From CAMYKD01 sp041617155 (GTDB lineage Bacteria; Pseudomonadota; Alphaproteobacteria; Kiloniellales; JAKSDN01), in the NCBI GenBank assembly GCA_041617155.1, contig JBFJPL010000004.1, positions 1 to 64,000 of the forward strand: a stretch of 64,000 nt of DNA, given 5' to 3'. A program made the position numbers and the translations under genes. Of the stretch, positions 17,878-29,014 are shown in pieces. Under the pieces are notes generated by a model. That model was not told where the DNA came from, made no database searches, and saw nothing but the letters and a program-made list of their open reading frames with translations. Numbering within the stretch: position 1 is the first letter of the stretch; each line of letters begins with the position of its first letter.

Positions 17878-19509
17878 TCAGCGGACCTGGTGACGCCAAC
17901 GCTCGATGGTTTCGTAAATCAGGTCCCACTCGGGCTGCTGGTCGTTCTGCCAGGATTCGGAGAACACCGCGGTGTCGCTGAGCGGACGCTGGTCGGGCGG
18001 CAGGTCGCGCAAACGGATACGCATCGGCAGGGTGACGCCCTCGCCAACCACCACCGCCTCCTGGACGCGCAGGGCGGGCAGCGAGTTGAGCAAGCCCATG
18101 GCCGCCTCGGGCAGGACCCTGCTGACGTAGTCCTGGTCCTTATCGTTGCTCATGCGCAAAGCGAAAATCGTGTTGCACTGGGACAGAATGGTCTCCGACA
18201 GCTCCGATGGGCGCTGGGTCACCAAGCCGAGCGAGACGCCGTACTTTCGGCCCTCCTTGGCGATCCGCGCGATCGCCTCGCGGGTCGGCCCGAAGCCGGA
18301 ACCGTCCTGCGGGATGTAGCGGTGCGCCTCCTCGCAGACCAGCAGCACCGGAATCGAATCCTCGCGCGGGCTCCAGACCGCGAAGTCGAAGGTCATGCGG
18401 CACATCAACGAGACCACGACGTCGACGATCTCCGAGGGCACGCCCGAAAGGTCGAAGATGGTGACCGGCCTGTCCTCGACCGGAATACGCAGGATCTTGG
18501 CCACCACGTCGGCCATGGTGTCGCTCACCTTGAGGCCGGCGAACATGAACGCGAAACGCTTGTCGCGGCGCAGGCTGTCGATGCGCGCGGTCAGGCGGAG
18601 GTAAGGTGTCGACAATTCGGCCTTCTCGAACTGGCCCATGGCCGTCTGGATGTTCTGCGACAGGGTGCTGAGCTGATAGGGGTAGGGCGTGTCGACCGTG
18701 ATGAAATTGCCCTGGCCGCCGCCCTCGCCCATGAAGTTGCGCTTGGCTTCGACCACGGCCTCCTTGAGGATGTTGGCCTCGGCGTCGTGGGTCGGGCTGC
18801 CCTCCGGGCTGCAGAGCACCTCGGTCAGCTCCTCGAAGTTGAGGAGCCAGTACGGCAACATGAGGTTTTCCGGTGTGATCACCTCGGCCGCGTCGCCGAA
18901 AGCGTGACTGTATTCGTTGTGCGGGTCGAGCACGACGATGTGGCCCCAGGGGTGCGCCTCGAGCACCGCACGCAGGATCACCGCCAGCGAACAGGACTTG
19001 CCCGAGCCGGTCGTGCCGAGGACCGCGAAGTGCTTGCCGAGCAGTTCGTCGCTCATGGCGTAAACCGGCAGGCGGCTATCCTGGTGCAGGGTGCCGAGCT
19101 GGATGTTCGCGGTCGCCGGCTTGGCATAGATCTGCGCCAGTTCGGTGTGCGTGGTCTCGTAGATCGGCGAGCCCAGCGAGGGATAAATCGACACACCACG
19201 CTGAAACGAAATGCCGCCGCCGGCGGCCACGTCATCGGTCAACATGGCCTCGCCGAACAGGTCGATCTCGACCAGCCGACGGTCGGTCGGCAGCGGCGGG
19301 GTCGAGGGATTGTCGATATTTAGGCTGCTGATCACGCCGAAGGCGATTGACTGGTGGGTCAGGACCTTGACCAGCGAACCGATCTGTACGGCGCGGTTCA
19401 GCCGAGGGTCGGCGGCACCGTCCGGGCCGCCGGGCTGGACCAGAACGCCGATGATCTTCGAGCCGGTCACCGAAGTGACATAGCCGGCCTTAACCAAATT
19501 GTCCGCCAT
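17878..19509 (-). CDS. HerA-like ATPase (HAS-barrel, DUF87)
   Basis: A 543-residue hexameric-type motor ATPase. Residues 1-140 form a beta-rich HAS-barrel, residues 165-172 are the Walker A motif GTTGSGKS, and VVLDPHNEY and VLLVCEEAHRYIP hold further ATPase motifs (Walker B with Glu). C-terminal arginine-finger-like RPSELSETILSQCNT is also present. HerA proteins pump or translocate DNA, in archaea and some bacteria together with the nuclease NurA, and in phage defence with other partners. No NurA or defence nuclease gene lies beside it, so this looks like the solitary housekeeping form common in alphaproteobacteria. Starts at 19524 or 19554 in frame are possible. Confidence 0.85.
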   Translation of the reverse strand: MADNLVKAGYVTSVTGSKIIGVLVQPGGPDGAADPRLNRAVQIGSLVKVLTHQSIAFGVISSLNIDNPSTPPLPTDRRLVEIDLFGEAMLTDDVAAGGGISFQRGVSIYPSLGSPIYETTHTELAQIYAKPATANIQLGTLHQDSRLPVYAMSDELLGKHFAVLGTTGSGKSCSLAVILRAVLEAHPWGHIVVLDPHNEYSHAFGDAAEVITPENLMLPYWLLNFEELTEVLCSPEGSPTHDAEANILKEAVVEAKRNFMGEGGGQGNFITVDTPYPYQLSTLSQNIQTAMGQFEKAELSTPYLRLTARIDSLRRDKRFAFMFAGLKVSDTMADVVAKILRIPVEDRPVTIFDLSGVPSEIVDVVVSLMCRMTFDFAVWSPREDSIPVLLVCEEAHRYIPQDGSGFGPTREAIARIAKEGRKYGVSLGLVTQRPSELSETILSQCNTIFALRMSNDKDQDYVSRVLPEAAMGLLNSLPALRVQEAVVVGEGVTLPMRIRLRDLPPDQRPLSDTAVFSESWQNDQQPEWDLIYETIERWRHQVR

Positions 19510-19721
19510 GTTACCGGAACCCATCCTGTGCTGTTGCGAAGCGCCTTCGCCCAAACCCTCACCGGCGCTAGCCTAAGCGGCCCTATGACCGCCCATTAAC
19601 AGCATCCAGATGGAAAAATTCAGTTAATCGCGCCGAAACGATCAGCCGCCGAGGCCCGGCTTTGCATTCAAAAATGCTCGTTTTACGAGAATAAAAAGTA
19701 GATAAAATCGACTGTTAGATA

Positions 19722-19798
19722 TGGTCGGAGCGGCAGGATTCGAACCTGCGACCCCTTGCCCCCCAGGCAAGTGCGCTACCAGACTGCGCTACGCTCCG
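19722..19798 (-). tRNA. tRNA-Pro (GGG)
   Basis: The minus strand folds as a full tRNA: acceptor stem CGGAGCG/CGCTCCG, a D-arm, an anticodon stem CTTGC/GCAAG with a 7-base loop CTGGGGG giving anticodon GGG, the T-arm with GGTTCGAATCC, and an encoded CCA end at 19722-19724. It reads Pro codons CCC and CCU. It is alone; no integrase is next to it, and no attachment-site repeat was seen. Confidence 0.95.
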
Positions 19799-19881
19799 AC
19801 CGGGCCCGCCGGGATCATCCGGCGGTGCGCCCTATATACGCGGCCGCCGACTCCAAGGCAATGGCGCGGCCCACCAGAAGT

Positions 19882-20271
19882 CTAACCGCCCGCACCGCGC
19901 AAAAGGTCGCGCACGGCAATCAACTCGCCCAACAGAACCTCCAGATCGGCCCGAGACGCGGCCTGACCGCTCGTCGGCGCGGCGGACGAGGAACCATTAT
20001 CGCCGCGAGCGCCGGCGCTATCGCGCAACAGGCGCTGCACGCCTTTGATGGTGTAGCCCTCGGTATAAAGCAGATCGCGAATCCGACGCAAAAGCGCAAT
20101 GTCTTCAGGCCGGTAATAGCGCCGACCGCCCCCGCGCTTGAGCGGGCGCACCTGGGCGAACTTGGTCTCCCAGAAGCGCAGAACGTGCTGCGGCACTTCC
20201 AGATGATCCGAAACCTCGCTTATGGTGCGGAACGCTGCCGCGGACTTACCGCTCTGCCGTGTGGCTGACAT
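19882..20271 (-). CDS. MerR-family transcriptional regulator
   Basis: A 129-residue protein with a MerR winged helix at residues 14-82 (FRTISEVSDHLEVPQHVLRFWE, then GGGRRYYRPEDIALLRRIRDLLY). The C-terminal part is short and has no metal-binding cysteines. In alphaproteobacteria this MerR gene regularly follows ihfA, and here it is 40 bases downstream of it on the same strand. Its target is unknown. Confidence 0.9.
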   Translation of the reverse strand: MSATRQSGKSAAAFRTISEVSDHLEVPQHVLRFWETKFAQVRPLKRGGGRRYYRPEDIALLRRIRDLLYTEGYTIKGVQRLLRDSAGARGDNGSSSAAPTSGQAASRADLEVLLGELIAVRDLLRGAGG

Positions 20272-20311
20272 GACCGCTCAAGGGCTCCTGGACTGACGAA
20301 ATTCTGGCCCG

Positions 20312-20626
20312 CTATTCCCCGGCTACCGACAGTAGGGTTTCGTTGATTCGATTCTTCAAGACATGCGAGGGCCGGAATACCAGAACGCGCCGCGGCAGGA
20401 TCGGTACTTCCTCACCGGTCTTCGGATTCCGCCCGACACGTTGGCCTTTCTGGCGCACTGCGAAACTGCCGAACGAAGAGATCTTAACCATCTCACCCCG
20501 TACCAAGGCCCCCGCAATTTCGTCCAACACCGACTCGACCAAATCGGACGACTCGTTGCGTGACAAGCCGACTTCCTGATAGACCGCCTCGCTTAGATCG
20601 GCCCGTGTCACCGTGTGCCCGGACAT
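20312..20626 (-). CDS. ihfA: Integration host factor subunit alpha
   Basis: A 104-residue HU/IHF-family DNA-bending protein. The beta-arm segment with ISSFGSFAVRQKGQRVGRNPKTGEEVPI shows the family signature (GRNPKTG) and the tip Pro. IHF binds DNA as an alpha-beta heterodimer and bends it sharply in replication, recombination and promoters. The ATG at 20626 follows a strong AGGAGG. The place after fabH fits the usual plsX-fabH-ihfA-merR order. Confidence 0.95.
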   Translation of the reverse strand: MSGHTVTRADLSEAVYQEVGLSRNESSDLVESVLDEIAGALVRGEMVKISSFGSFAVRQKGQRVGRNPKTGEEVPILPRRVLVFRPSHVLKNRINETLLSVAGE

Positions 20627-20754
20627 GTGCCCCCTCCTTATAGATTATCTGAAAAGGTTAGCTTAAGGCTGTGGAAGCGTCAATTAATCAAGGCTCTAGA
20701 AAGTGTTTTCGAACTTTGATAAAGCCGTGCGGGGAATCTAGTTCCGGCCAATCG

Positions 20755-21729
20755 TCACCAGCGGACCAGAGCCGAGCCCCAGGTAAATCCTCCGCCCATC
20801 GCTTCCATCAATACCAGGTCGCCCTGCTGGATGCGGCCGTCGCTGACCGCTTCGCATAGCGCCAGGGGAATCGAGGCTGCCGAGGTGTTGGCGTGGCGGT
20901 CGACGGTGATCACCACCCGGTCTTCTGGCAGATTTAGGCGCTTTGCCATGGATTCGATGATGCGCCGGTTCGCCTGATGTGGCACCAGCCAATCGATGTC
21001 ACCGGGCGTCATACCGTTGCTTTCGAGCGCGGCATCGATCGCTTCCGCCATTCGCACCACGGCATGGCGATAGACCTCCCGTCCCTCCATGTGCACCACG
21101 CCCGTGGTCCGCGTCGACGACGGTCCACCATCGACGTAGAGCGCGTCATGGTGCCGGCCATCGGAATAGACATGGGTCGAGAGGATACCGCGGTCCGCGG
21201 CACCGTCCGCGCCGTTGGCTGCACGCAGCAGAACCGCGCCGGCACCGTCGCCGAACAGAACGCAGGTACCCCGGTCTTCCCAGTCCAGGATGCGCGAGAA
21301 GGTTTCCGCACCGATCACCAACACCGAGCGCACCTGTCCACAGCGGACAAAATTGTCCGCCACGGCGAGTCCGTAGATGAATCCGCTGCACACCGCCTGA
21401 ATATCGAAGGCCGCACCGCGAGTCATGCCGAGCTCGGCTTGGATGCGGGTCGCGGTAGCCGGAAAGGTTTCGTCCGGTGTGGTCGTGGCACAGACGATCA
21501 TGTCCAGCTCGTCGACCGTGGCGCCGGCATGCTTGAGTGCCGCGCGGGCCGCATTGATGCCCAGGTCAGAGGTCAGCTCGCCCTCGGCGGCCAGGTGGCG
21601 CTGCCTGATGCCGGTCCGCTTGCTGATCCACTCATCGGAGGTGTCGACGCGCTTTGCCAACTCGTCGTTCGATACCGCCTGGACCGGCAGATAGGATCCG
21701 CAGCCAGCGACCTGAGAACGAATTGCCAT
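20755..21729 (-). CDS. fabH: Beta-ketoacyl-ACP synthase III
   Basis: A 324-residue KAS III with the active-site Cys in FDIQAVCSGFIYGL, the His in WLVPHQANRRI and the Asn in DRHANTSAASIP. It condenses acetyl-CoA (or another short acyl-CoA) with malonyl-ACP to start fatty-acid synthesis. Its ATG shares a base with the plsX stop (TGATG), so the two are translationally coupled. An in-frame upstream start would lie inside plsX. The last stretch GGGFTWGSALVRW is the usual C-terminus, so the gene is complete. Confidence 0.95.
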   Translation of the reverse strand: MAIRSQVAGCGSYLPVQAVSNDELAKRVDTSDEWISKRTGIRQRHLAAEGELTSDLGINAARAALKHAGATVDELDMIVCATTTPDETFPATATRIQAELGMTRGAAFDIQAVCSGFIYGLAVADNFVRCGQVRSVLVIGAETFSRILDWEDRGTCVLFGDGAGAVLLRAANGADGAADRGILSTHVYSDGRHHDALYVDGGPSSTRTTGVVHMEGREVYRHAVVRMAEAIDAALESNGMTPGDIDWLVPHQANRRIIESMAKRLNLPEDRVVITVDRHANTSAASIPLALCEAVSDGRIQQGDLVLMEAMGGGFTWGSALVRW

Positions 21730-22775
21730 CAGGATGCCGCGGCCCGCTTGTCGGACAATCTGTGGTCGAGCACGCTGCAAGCTGCCCGGGTTTGTTCTAT
21801 GAAGTCGTGCTGTAAGAGATCGACGGCAACGCCGATGGCATTGGCAAAGCCCATGGCGTCGGTACCGCCGTGGCTCTTTACCGCTATTCCGTTCAGGCCC
21901 AAGAAGATTGCTCCATTGTAGCGGCGCGGATCGATCCGCATGCGCAGCTTGTTCATCGCCGGACGGGCAAGGAGATAACCGAAACCGGCCAAGACCGAAG
22001 ATTTGAATGTGCGCCGGACATACTCGTTAACCATTTTCGCCGTGCCCTCGGCGGTCTTCAGCGCGATATTTCCGGTAAACCCGTCGGTCACGACCACGTC
22101 AACCGTGCCCATGGCGATGTCGTCGCCCTCGATGAAACCGATGAACTTTCCTGGCAGGTTGGCCTCGCGCAGGATTGCACTGGCCTCATGCAGCGCCTCG
22201 TGTCCCTTGATCTCCTCCGAGCCGACGTTGAGCAGGCCGTAGGTCGGCTCCTGAAGTCCCAGTGCGATCCGCGCGAAAGCGGTGCCCATGATCGCAAAGT
22301 CGACGAGATTACCGGCATCGCAATGCACGTTGGCGCCTAGGTCGAGCATCACCGTCTCGCCCTTGAGTGTCGGGAAGAGTGACGAGATGGCCGGCCGATC
22401 GATGCCGGGCAGAGTTTTCAGAACGAACTTCGCCATGGCCATCAAGGCGCCGGTATTGCCGGCCGAGATCACGCCGTGGGCCTTACCCTCATGGACCGCG
22501 TTGATCGCCAGACGCATTGAGGATTTGCGTCCCGAACGCAGCGCCACAGAGGGTTTTTCGTCGCTGCGCACGACATCGTCGGTATGAACGATGGACGAAA
22601 CGTCCTTCAGCTTGTCCATGCTTGAGAGCAGCGGCTTGATCTTGTCCTCCTGGCCGAACAGCAGGAAATTCAGCTGCGGAAAACGCTGGCGAGCAATATT
22701 GGCGCCACGAACCACCATCTGGGGGGCGTTATCACCACCCATGGCATCCAGAGCTATGGTCAGGCGACCGCTCAC
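21729..22775 (-). CDS. plsX: Phosphate acyltransferase PlsX
   Basis: A 348-residue PlsX with IALDAMGGDNAPQMVV at the start, SAGNTGALMA and DLGANVHCDAGNLVDFA in the middle. It makes acyl-phosphate from acyl-ACP for phospholipid synthesis. The start is GTG at 22775. It lies between rpmF and fabH on the same strand in the classical order, with a 58-base gap to rpmF. Confidence 0.95.
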   Translation of the reverse strand: MSGRLTIALDAMGGDNAPQMVVRGANIARQRFPQLNFLLFGQEDKIKPLLSSMDKLKDVSSIVHTDDVVRSDEKPSVALRSGRKSSMRLAINAVHEGKAHGVISAGNTGALMAMAKFVLKTLPGIDRPAISSLFPTLKGETVMLDLGANVHCDAGNLVDFAIMGTAFARIALGLQEPTYGLLNVGSEEIKGHEALHEASAILREANLPGKFIGFIEGDDIAMGTVDVVVTDGFTGNIALKTAEGTAKMVNEYVRRTFKSSVLAGFGYLLARPAMNKLRMRIDPRRYNGAIFLGLNGIAVKSHGGTDAMGFANAIGVAVDLLQHDFIEQTRAACSVLDHRLSDKRAAAS

Positions 22776-22833
22776 GTAACGTCGTCCTCACAAAAGATCT
22801 CGCCGGCCGGCTCCATTGCCAAGCCAAGCCGGG

Positions 22834-23016
22834 TCAAGCGACCTCTATCTCAAGGACATCGCGGCCGTCATAGGAGCCACAAGAAGCGCACACGTGATGT
22901 GGACGTTTCAGCTCGCCACAGTTGGAACACTCGACATAACTTCCCGGCTTGAGGGCGTCGTGCGCTCGACGCTGATTGCGCCGCGACTTCGATACCTTCT
23001 TCTTGGGAACAGCCAT
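22834..23016 (-). CDS. rpmF: 50S ribosomal protein L32
   Basis: A 60-residue L32 starting MAVPKKKVSKSRRNQRRAHD, with the C-terminal zinc ribbon made by C-x2-C (SNCGELKR has one Cys, with a second pair in HVCASCGSYDG). The pairs C-N-C... are partly degenerate but the length and start are diagnostic. It lies downstream of DUF177 as in most bacteria. Confidence 0.95.
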   Translation of the reverse strand: MAVPKKKVSKSRRNQRRAHDALKPGSYVECSNCGELKRPHHVCASCGSYDGRDVLEIEVA

Positions 23017-23119
23017 AGTTTCAATCTCTCATTTTACGCGGCCTTCGCGATGCCGCTTCATAGCTAACAATGCGGCCAGCAGCAAGTCTGACCACTCTCG
23101 ACGCGCCCACCCTAGACCG

Positions 23120-23671
23120 CTATTTCCGCCCCTTGAGCGATTCGAGCACCGCGAACGGCGACTCGCCTGTCTCGGTCTCGCCCCGGCCAGCCCCCTGGTC
23201 GGGTCGCTGCAGCTCGGCCCCCTCGGCCCTCGGGTAGGGGTCGAGAACCAACGCCAGTTGTTCGGCCGCAATCTCGCCGAGGTCAACACCGCCCGGCGGC
23301 ATCGGCTCCGGCGGATCCTCCTCATCGAGCTCGACCAAGATCTCGCTCGCCACGGGATCCAACCCAGCATCCTCGCTGAACTGCAGCGAGAAGCTGTCTT
23401 CGACATTGCTGGCCACCGGTTCCAATGTCACGACGCAGGTTTGCGTTAACTGCGCCTGGAACTGACCGGTAACCCGGATCATCTTGTCGCCCACGCGTCG
23501 CAGACGAAACTCCGCCGTCAAACGATCAAGCGACAATAGTCCGAAGCGCCCGGCCAAGGCCGTCCGCTCCGTCGCCGTCGCCTCGATGACTTCACTGACC
23601 TCGGTCTCGCCGATATCCTGCGCTGAGACCGGGCGAGAGAACTCGATAATCGGTAAGATCTCTGCAGCCAT
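23120..23671 (-). CDS. DUF177 (YceD) domain protein
   Basis: A 183-residue DUF177 protein. The segment GQFQAQLTQTCVVTLEPVASNVEDSF is the family core (QTCVVTLEPV), followed by an acidic region and DLGEIAAEQLALVLDPYPR. In plants and bacteria YceD proteins have been tied to 23S rRNA maturation. The ATG at 23671 is preferred over a GTG upstream that adds 12 residues. It precedes rpmF by about 100 bases, a constant pairing. Confidence 0.9.
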   Translation of the reverse strand: MAAEILPIIEFSRPVSAQDIGETEVSEVIEATATERTALAGRFGLLSLDRLTAEFRLRRVGDKMIRVTGQFQAQLTQTCVVTLEPVASNVEDSFSLQFSEDAGLDPVASEILVELDEEDPPEPMPPGGVDLGEIAAEQLALVLDPYPRAEGAELQRPDQGAGRGETETGESPFAVLESLKGRK

Positions 23672-23749
23672 GTGACTCCCCGCCGAGGCGCGCGGCGGCG
23701 CGCACATTAGGCAAGGGCTGGCTTGGGGTCAACGAAATTCCTGCTCCGC

Positions 23750-24319
23750 TCAATCGCCCTCAGGACCAGAATCGGCCACCAAATCAGCGGCCGGCGGCGG
23801 GCCGAACTCTATTTCGCCAGCGATCAACCTCGACAACGGTTGAGCCGCCAGACCCGCGGCCTCGCGCGCGACATAAGCGGCCATGCCCCCGACCATGGCC
23901 GGGCTTGCCGCGACGGTACCGAAGAGATTGCGCGCCAGGGCTTCACCCAGAACCTGCGATCCGCCATCCAAACCACCCTCATAGGCGGCGACCCGGCCAT
24001 AGAACCCCTGGACCATGGCCTTGACCCGGCGCCCGACGCCCAAATCTCCAACGCCCATCTCGCGCAGGCTGACATCCATATCCAAGAACAGGATATCGAA
24101 CAACTCCTGGGCCAAGCCGGCGGTCCGCTCGTGGTCATGCTTCAAGCGATGCATCACTAGGAAGCTATGCAGCACGATCAACTCGAACCGGCCATCAAGG
24201 CTGTCGGGCACACCGCAGTTGCTGTAGAATACCGGTTGGCGGGCCTGTTCGACGATTGTTTTGTAGAGCGCCCGGGCCGGGGCCGCCTGCGGGCTGGCTT
24301 TGAACAAACGTGATAGCAC
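23750..24319 (-). CDS. Cbp3-type ubiquinol-cytochrome c chaperone family protein
   Basis: A 189-residue protein with the UPF0174/Cbp3 pattern ARALYKTIVEQARQPVFYSN, RFELIVLHSFLVMHRLK and DMDVSLREMGVGDLGVGRRV. Mitochondrial Cbp3 helps assemble cytochrome b of the bc1 complex; the bacterial members are thought to do the same. It starts with GTG at 24319 after GAGG, and is divergent from bamE, the standard alphaproteobacterial arrangement. Confidence 0.9.
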   Translation of the reverse strand: MLSRLFKASPQAAPARALYKTIVEQARQPVFYSNCGVPDSLDGRFELIVLHSFLVMHRLKHDHERTAGLAQELFDILFLDMDVSLREMGVGDLGVGRRVKAMVQGFYGRVAAYEGGLDGGSQVLGEALARNLFGTVAASPAMVGGMAAYVAREAAGLAAQPLSRLIAGEIEFGPPPAADLVADSGPEGD

Positions 24320-24437
24320 CTGGGCACCTCGCTTGCGGGGGCTTTTTTCACCGGTCTCGAAGTCGCCGGTGACCGAACGGCATGAACGTCGACCTTGAAA
24401 TGAACCGATCCCCGGGTTTAATCAAGGGCTGCGGGCC

Positions 24438-24950
24438 ATGATAAGCGGAAACGGGACGTCAGATAGGGTGTACGGCGCTATATCACGACCGACCAGACGT
24501 GTTTGCCGCGCCGCTCTCTTAGCGGCGGCGCTGGCCGCGCCGCTTTCCGCATGTTCCGGAAACATTCGGGTTCACGGCAACATGCCAGAGCCCGAGGCCA
24601 TCGCGGAGATCCGGACCGGCACGTACGGTCGCGATGACGTCGCTCAATTGCTCGGTTCGCCGTCGGCGGTGTCGACCTTCGAAGATGCCCGCTGGTACTA
24701 CATCGGGCAAAAAACCAGGCAGTTGGCGTTCCTGAAGCCCGACATCTTGGAGCGCCGCGTCCTCGTGGTGTCGTTCGACGGCAATGGCCGAGTCAACGAT
24801 ACCCGCACCTTCACCCTGGAGGACGGCCGCGTGATCGACCCGGTCAGCCGGGAAACCCCGACCGAGGGCCGAGAGCAGACCCTGTTGCAGCAACTGTTCG
24901 GCAATATCGGCCGATTCCCGGCGGAAACCCTGCAAAACCAGCGGCGTTGA
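24438..24950 (+). CDS. bamE: Outer membrane assembly lipoprotein BamE
   Basis: A 170-residue lipoprotein: a signal with lipobox LSAC (Cys39), then the SmpA/OmlA domain with IRTGTYGRDDVAQLLGSPSAV and WYYIGQKTRQLAFLKP. BamE is part of the machine that inserts beta-barrel proteins in the outer membrane. The gene is divergent from the Cbp3 gene. The residues before the hydrophobic part of the signal are long (about 20), so a later start cannot be excluded. Confidence 0.92.
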   Translation: MISGNGTSDRVYGAISRPTRRVCRAALLAAALAAPLSACSGNIRVHGNMPEPEAIAEIRTGTYGRDDVAQLLGSPSAVSTFEDARWYYIGQKTRQLAFLKPDILERRVLVVSFDGNGRVNDTRTFTLEDGRVIDPVSRETPTEGREQTLLQQLFGNIGRFPAETLQNQRR

Positions 24951-25118
24951 TCAGACTGGCTCAACCACCGGGTTAACCTGTTTTTAGAGAATTTTCAGGC
25001 ATTATTACTATGCATTTGCAGTATAGCAACGCATAAGCCGTCGACTTTTGGCTATTCGCCGAGTGATATACAGAAATTCAAGCGCCACCAACTAAGAAAG
25101 CGGGAAACATATTCTATT

Positions 25119-26663
25119 ATGAGCCAGCTACTGACGAAGATTCCATTCGATTCCGAATTTTTTCAGATAGCCGCTTTCTATTTAGCCGTGTATGGATCAG
25201 TACTATACATATATCATCGCACTTTCCGGAGTAACTGGAGCAAGTTTCACGCGATTCTGAAAGGCACCGGCTTTGTCGTCCTGATCGCCCTGCCGATCTA
25301 TGGATTCAGTATCCTCGACGCCAGCCAGTTGCTGCTGCGGGGCCGTGATCTCGGTGGCGCTCGTGTTCACCTGACGGTTGATCCACCGGAAGGCGCCATG
25401 CTTCCCGGCAGCGCATGCGGCGTCCTATGTCAGGAACTGCTGCTGGAAGACCACATCGGCTTTGCCGAAACCCTGCAAACGGACCGCCACACACCGCTCG
25501 GCAGCGGGCCGATAGTGCGCTACGAAAAGCAGACGGACAGCGCGGCCTGCGACGTTGCCCCCGACCCGATCGATGCGGCAAACACTCGGGGGCCGACAAC
25601 CAGTGGCCTTGTGTCCCTCAAGCAGGGCTTTCGCGCCGCCGTCGCGCTCGGCACCTGCATCACCTACCGGGTTGTCGAGGAACCCGAGGCGGCGGTCACG
25701 GTGCGCAGCTGGCCGGACGACTGGCACAAGGCGCCGATCTACTTGAGCGAATCGCGCACCGAACATCACGAGATCTTCCTGCGTGGCGAGGGATTCGCGG
25801 TCAAACAGATGCTCGCCGAGAGCGAAGCGGCCTGGATCAGCGTGCTGGCTTTTCCACCGAGGATCAGGCGATCGGAAATGCCCGGGCGTGGCCTGACTCT
25901 ATCGACCAGACTGTCCTATGCCGCGCCGCCATTGGAGCAGCTGATCAACCGGACCCTGTCGCTCGAACTCAATGGCCGCTTCGATGTCCCCGCCACGGCG
26001 ATGCCGCAGCTGATTGCGGCACTGGATCATGGCGAACCCGCGGTCCGATCGGCGCTGGCCAAGGCTATCGGCGGGCACGGTCCGGCGGCGGTCGGCGCGG
26101 CACCGGGTTTGATCGAGCTGTTGGCCGACGCGGATCAAGCCGTCGCCGATGAAGCCCGCGCCGCCCTCGGGCGAATCGGACCCGCGGCGGTTGCGCCGTT
26201 GACCCGGGCGCTCAGCCACTCGAGTGGCCAGGTCCGGGTCGGCGCGGCCCGGGCTCTGGGCGCGATCGGACCGGAGGCCCGGGCAGCCGGGCCGGCCCTG
26301 GCGAAGCTGCTCGGGAGCCGAGACGGCCCGCAGCCTGCCGTCGCCGCCTGGGCGCTCGGCCAGCTCGGCTGGACCCAGGCCGTGCCCGCGCTTCTGGCCG
26401 CTTTGGAGAGTTCGGAACGGGACCTGCGGGCGAGCGCCAAGTTCGCCCTCGCCCGCATGGGCGAGGCCGCCGTGCCGGGGCTGATGGCCAAGCTCGACCA
26501 CGAGGACCTGGGCGTCCGGGTGCACGCGGTCGAGGCCCTGGGCGCGATCGGCCCGGCCGCCGAGGAGGCCCTGTCGGCGCTCAGGGCCGGCATGGGCAGC
26601 ACGACGGCGCTCAACTACCAGTGGGCGATTGAGCAGATCGAAGGCCAGCCGGCGGCCCGTTGA
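25119..26663 (+). CDS. Membrane-anchored HEAT-repeat protein of unknown function
   Basis: A 514-residue protein with three parts: two membrane segments (about residues 15-35 and 48-68), a beta-rich domain with four cysteines (about residues 75-275) that I do not recognise, and a run of HEAT/PBS-lyase-like repeats (about 290-510), for example VRSALAKAIGGHGPAAVGAAP and VRVGAARALGAIGPEARAAGP. The first 150 or so bases and the upstream 170 bases are much more AT-rich than the rest of the window, while the repeats have normal GC. It stands between bamE and the pyrophosphatase gene, where it is not part of the usual set. A role in protein-protein contact at the membrane is inferred from the repeats. 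Confidence 0.75.
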   Translation: MSQLLTKIPFDSEFFQIAAFYLAVYGSVLYIYHRTFRSNWSKFHAILKGTGFVVLIALPIYGFSILDASQLLLRGRDLGGARVHLTVDPPEGAMLPGSACGVLCQELLLEDHIGFAETLQTDRHTPLGSGPIVRYEKQTDSAACDVAPDPIDAANTRGPTTSGLVSLKQGFRAAVALGTCITYRVVEEPEAAVTVRSWPDDWHKAPIYLSESRTEHHEIFLRGEGFAVKQMLAESEAAWISVLAFPPRIRRSEMPGRGLTLSTRLSYAAPPLEQLINRTLSLELNGRFDVPATAMPQLIAALDHGEPAVRSALAKAIGGHGPAAVGAAPGLIELLADADQAVADEARAALGRIGPAAVAPLTRALSHSSGQVRVGAARALGAIGPEARAAGPALAKLLGSRDGPQPAVAAWALGQLGWTQAVPALLAALESSERDLRASAKFALARMGEAAVPGLMAKLDHEDLGVRVHAVEALGAIGPAAEEALSALRAGMGSTTALNYQWAIEQIEGQPAAR

Positions 26664-26700
26664 ACCGGCCGGAAGGCCTCGATTCCGGTAGGCAAAAGGG

Positions 26701-26730
26701 TCGCCCCACCGTCGTCACACGGTGGGGCGA
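26701..26730. terminator. Bidirectional terminator hairpin
   Basis: An 11-base perfect stem (TCGCCCCACCG at 26701-26711, CGGTGGGGCGA at 26720-26730) with an 8-base loop, followed by TTGTCATTT and preceded on the other side by CAAAAG. It sits between the convergent HEAT-repeat and hppA genes and can stop both. Confidence 0.75.
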
Positions 26731-26751
26731 TTGTCATTTAGATACCGCCGC

Positions 26752-28851
<2,100 letters not shown>

Positions 28852-29014
28852 GTGGAATTTTCCTTGATCGAAAAGCCGGCGAGAGGAACACCGGCTGAAG
28901 ACTCCCCCCTGGACCTTTGAGCGTCCGGGAAATGCGCGCGGAAAATGCCAGACTCGACCGGCGAAGGCAACCGCCAGAGTCGAACGCGTGAAAGTAAAAT
29001 TCAGGCCCTTGGTT

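Noticed and set aside
17890..19323. 477-codon plus-strand frame opposite the HerA-like gene
   Set aside because: Antisense shadow with a composition rich in His, Gln, Arg and Gly; no motifs.
19722..19798. tRNA-Pro as an integration site of an island
   Set aside because: No integrase gene and no repeated tRNA 3' end found nearby; both flanks are housekeeping genes.
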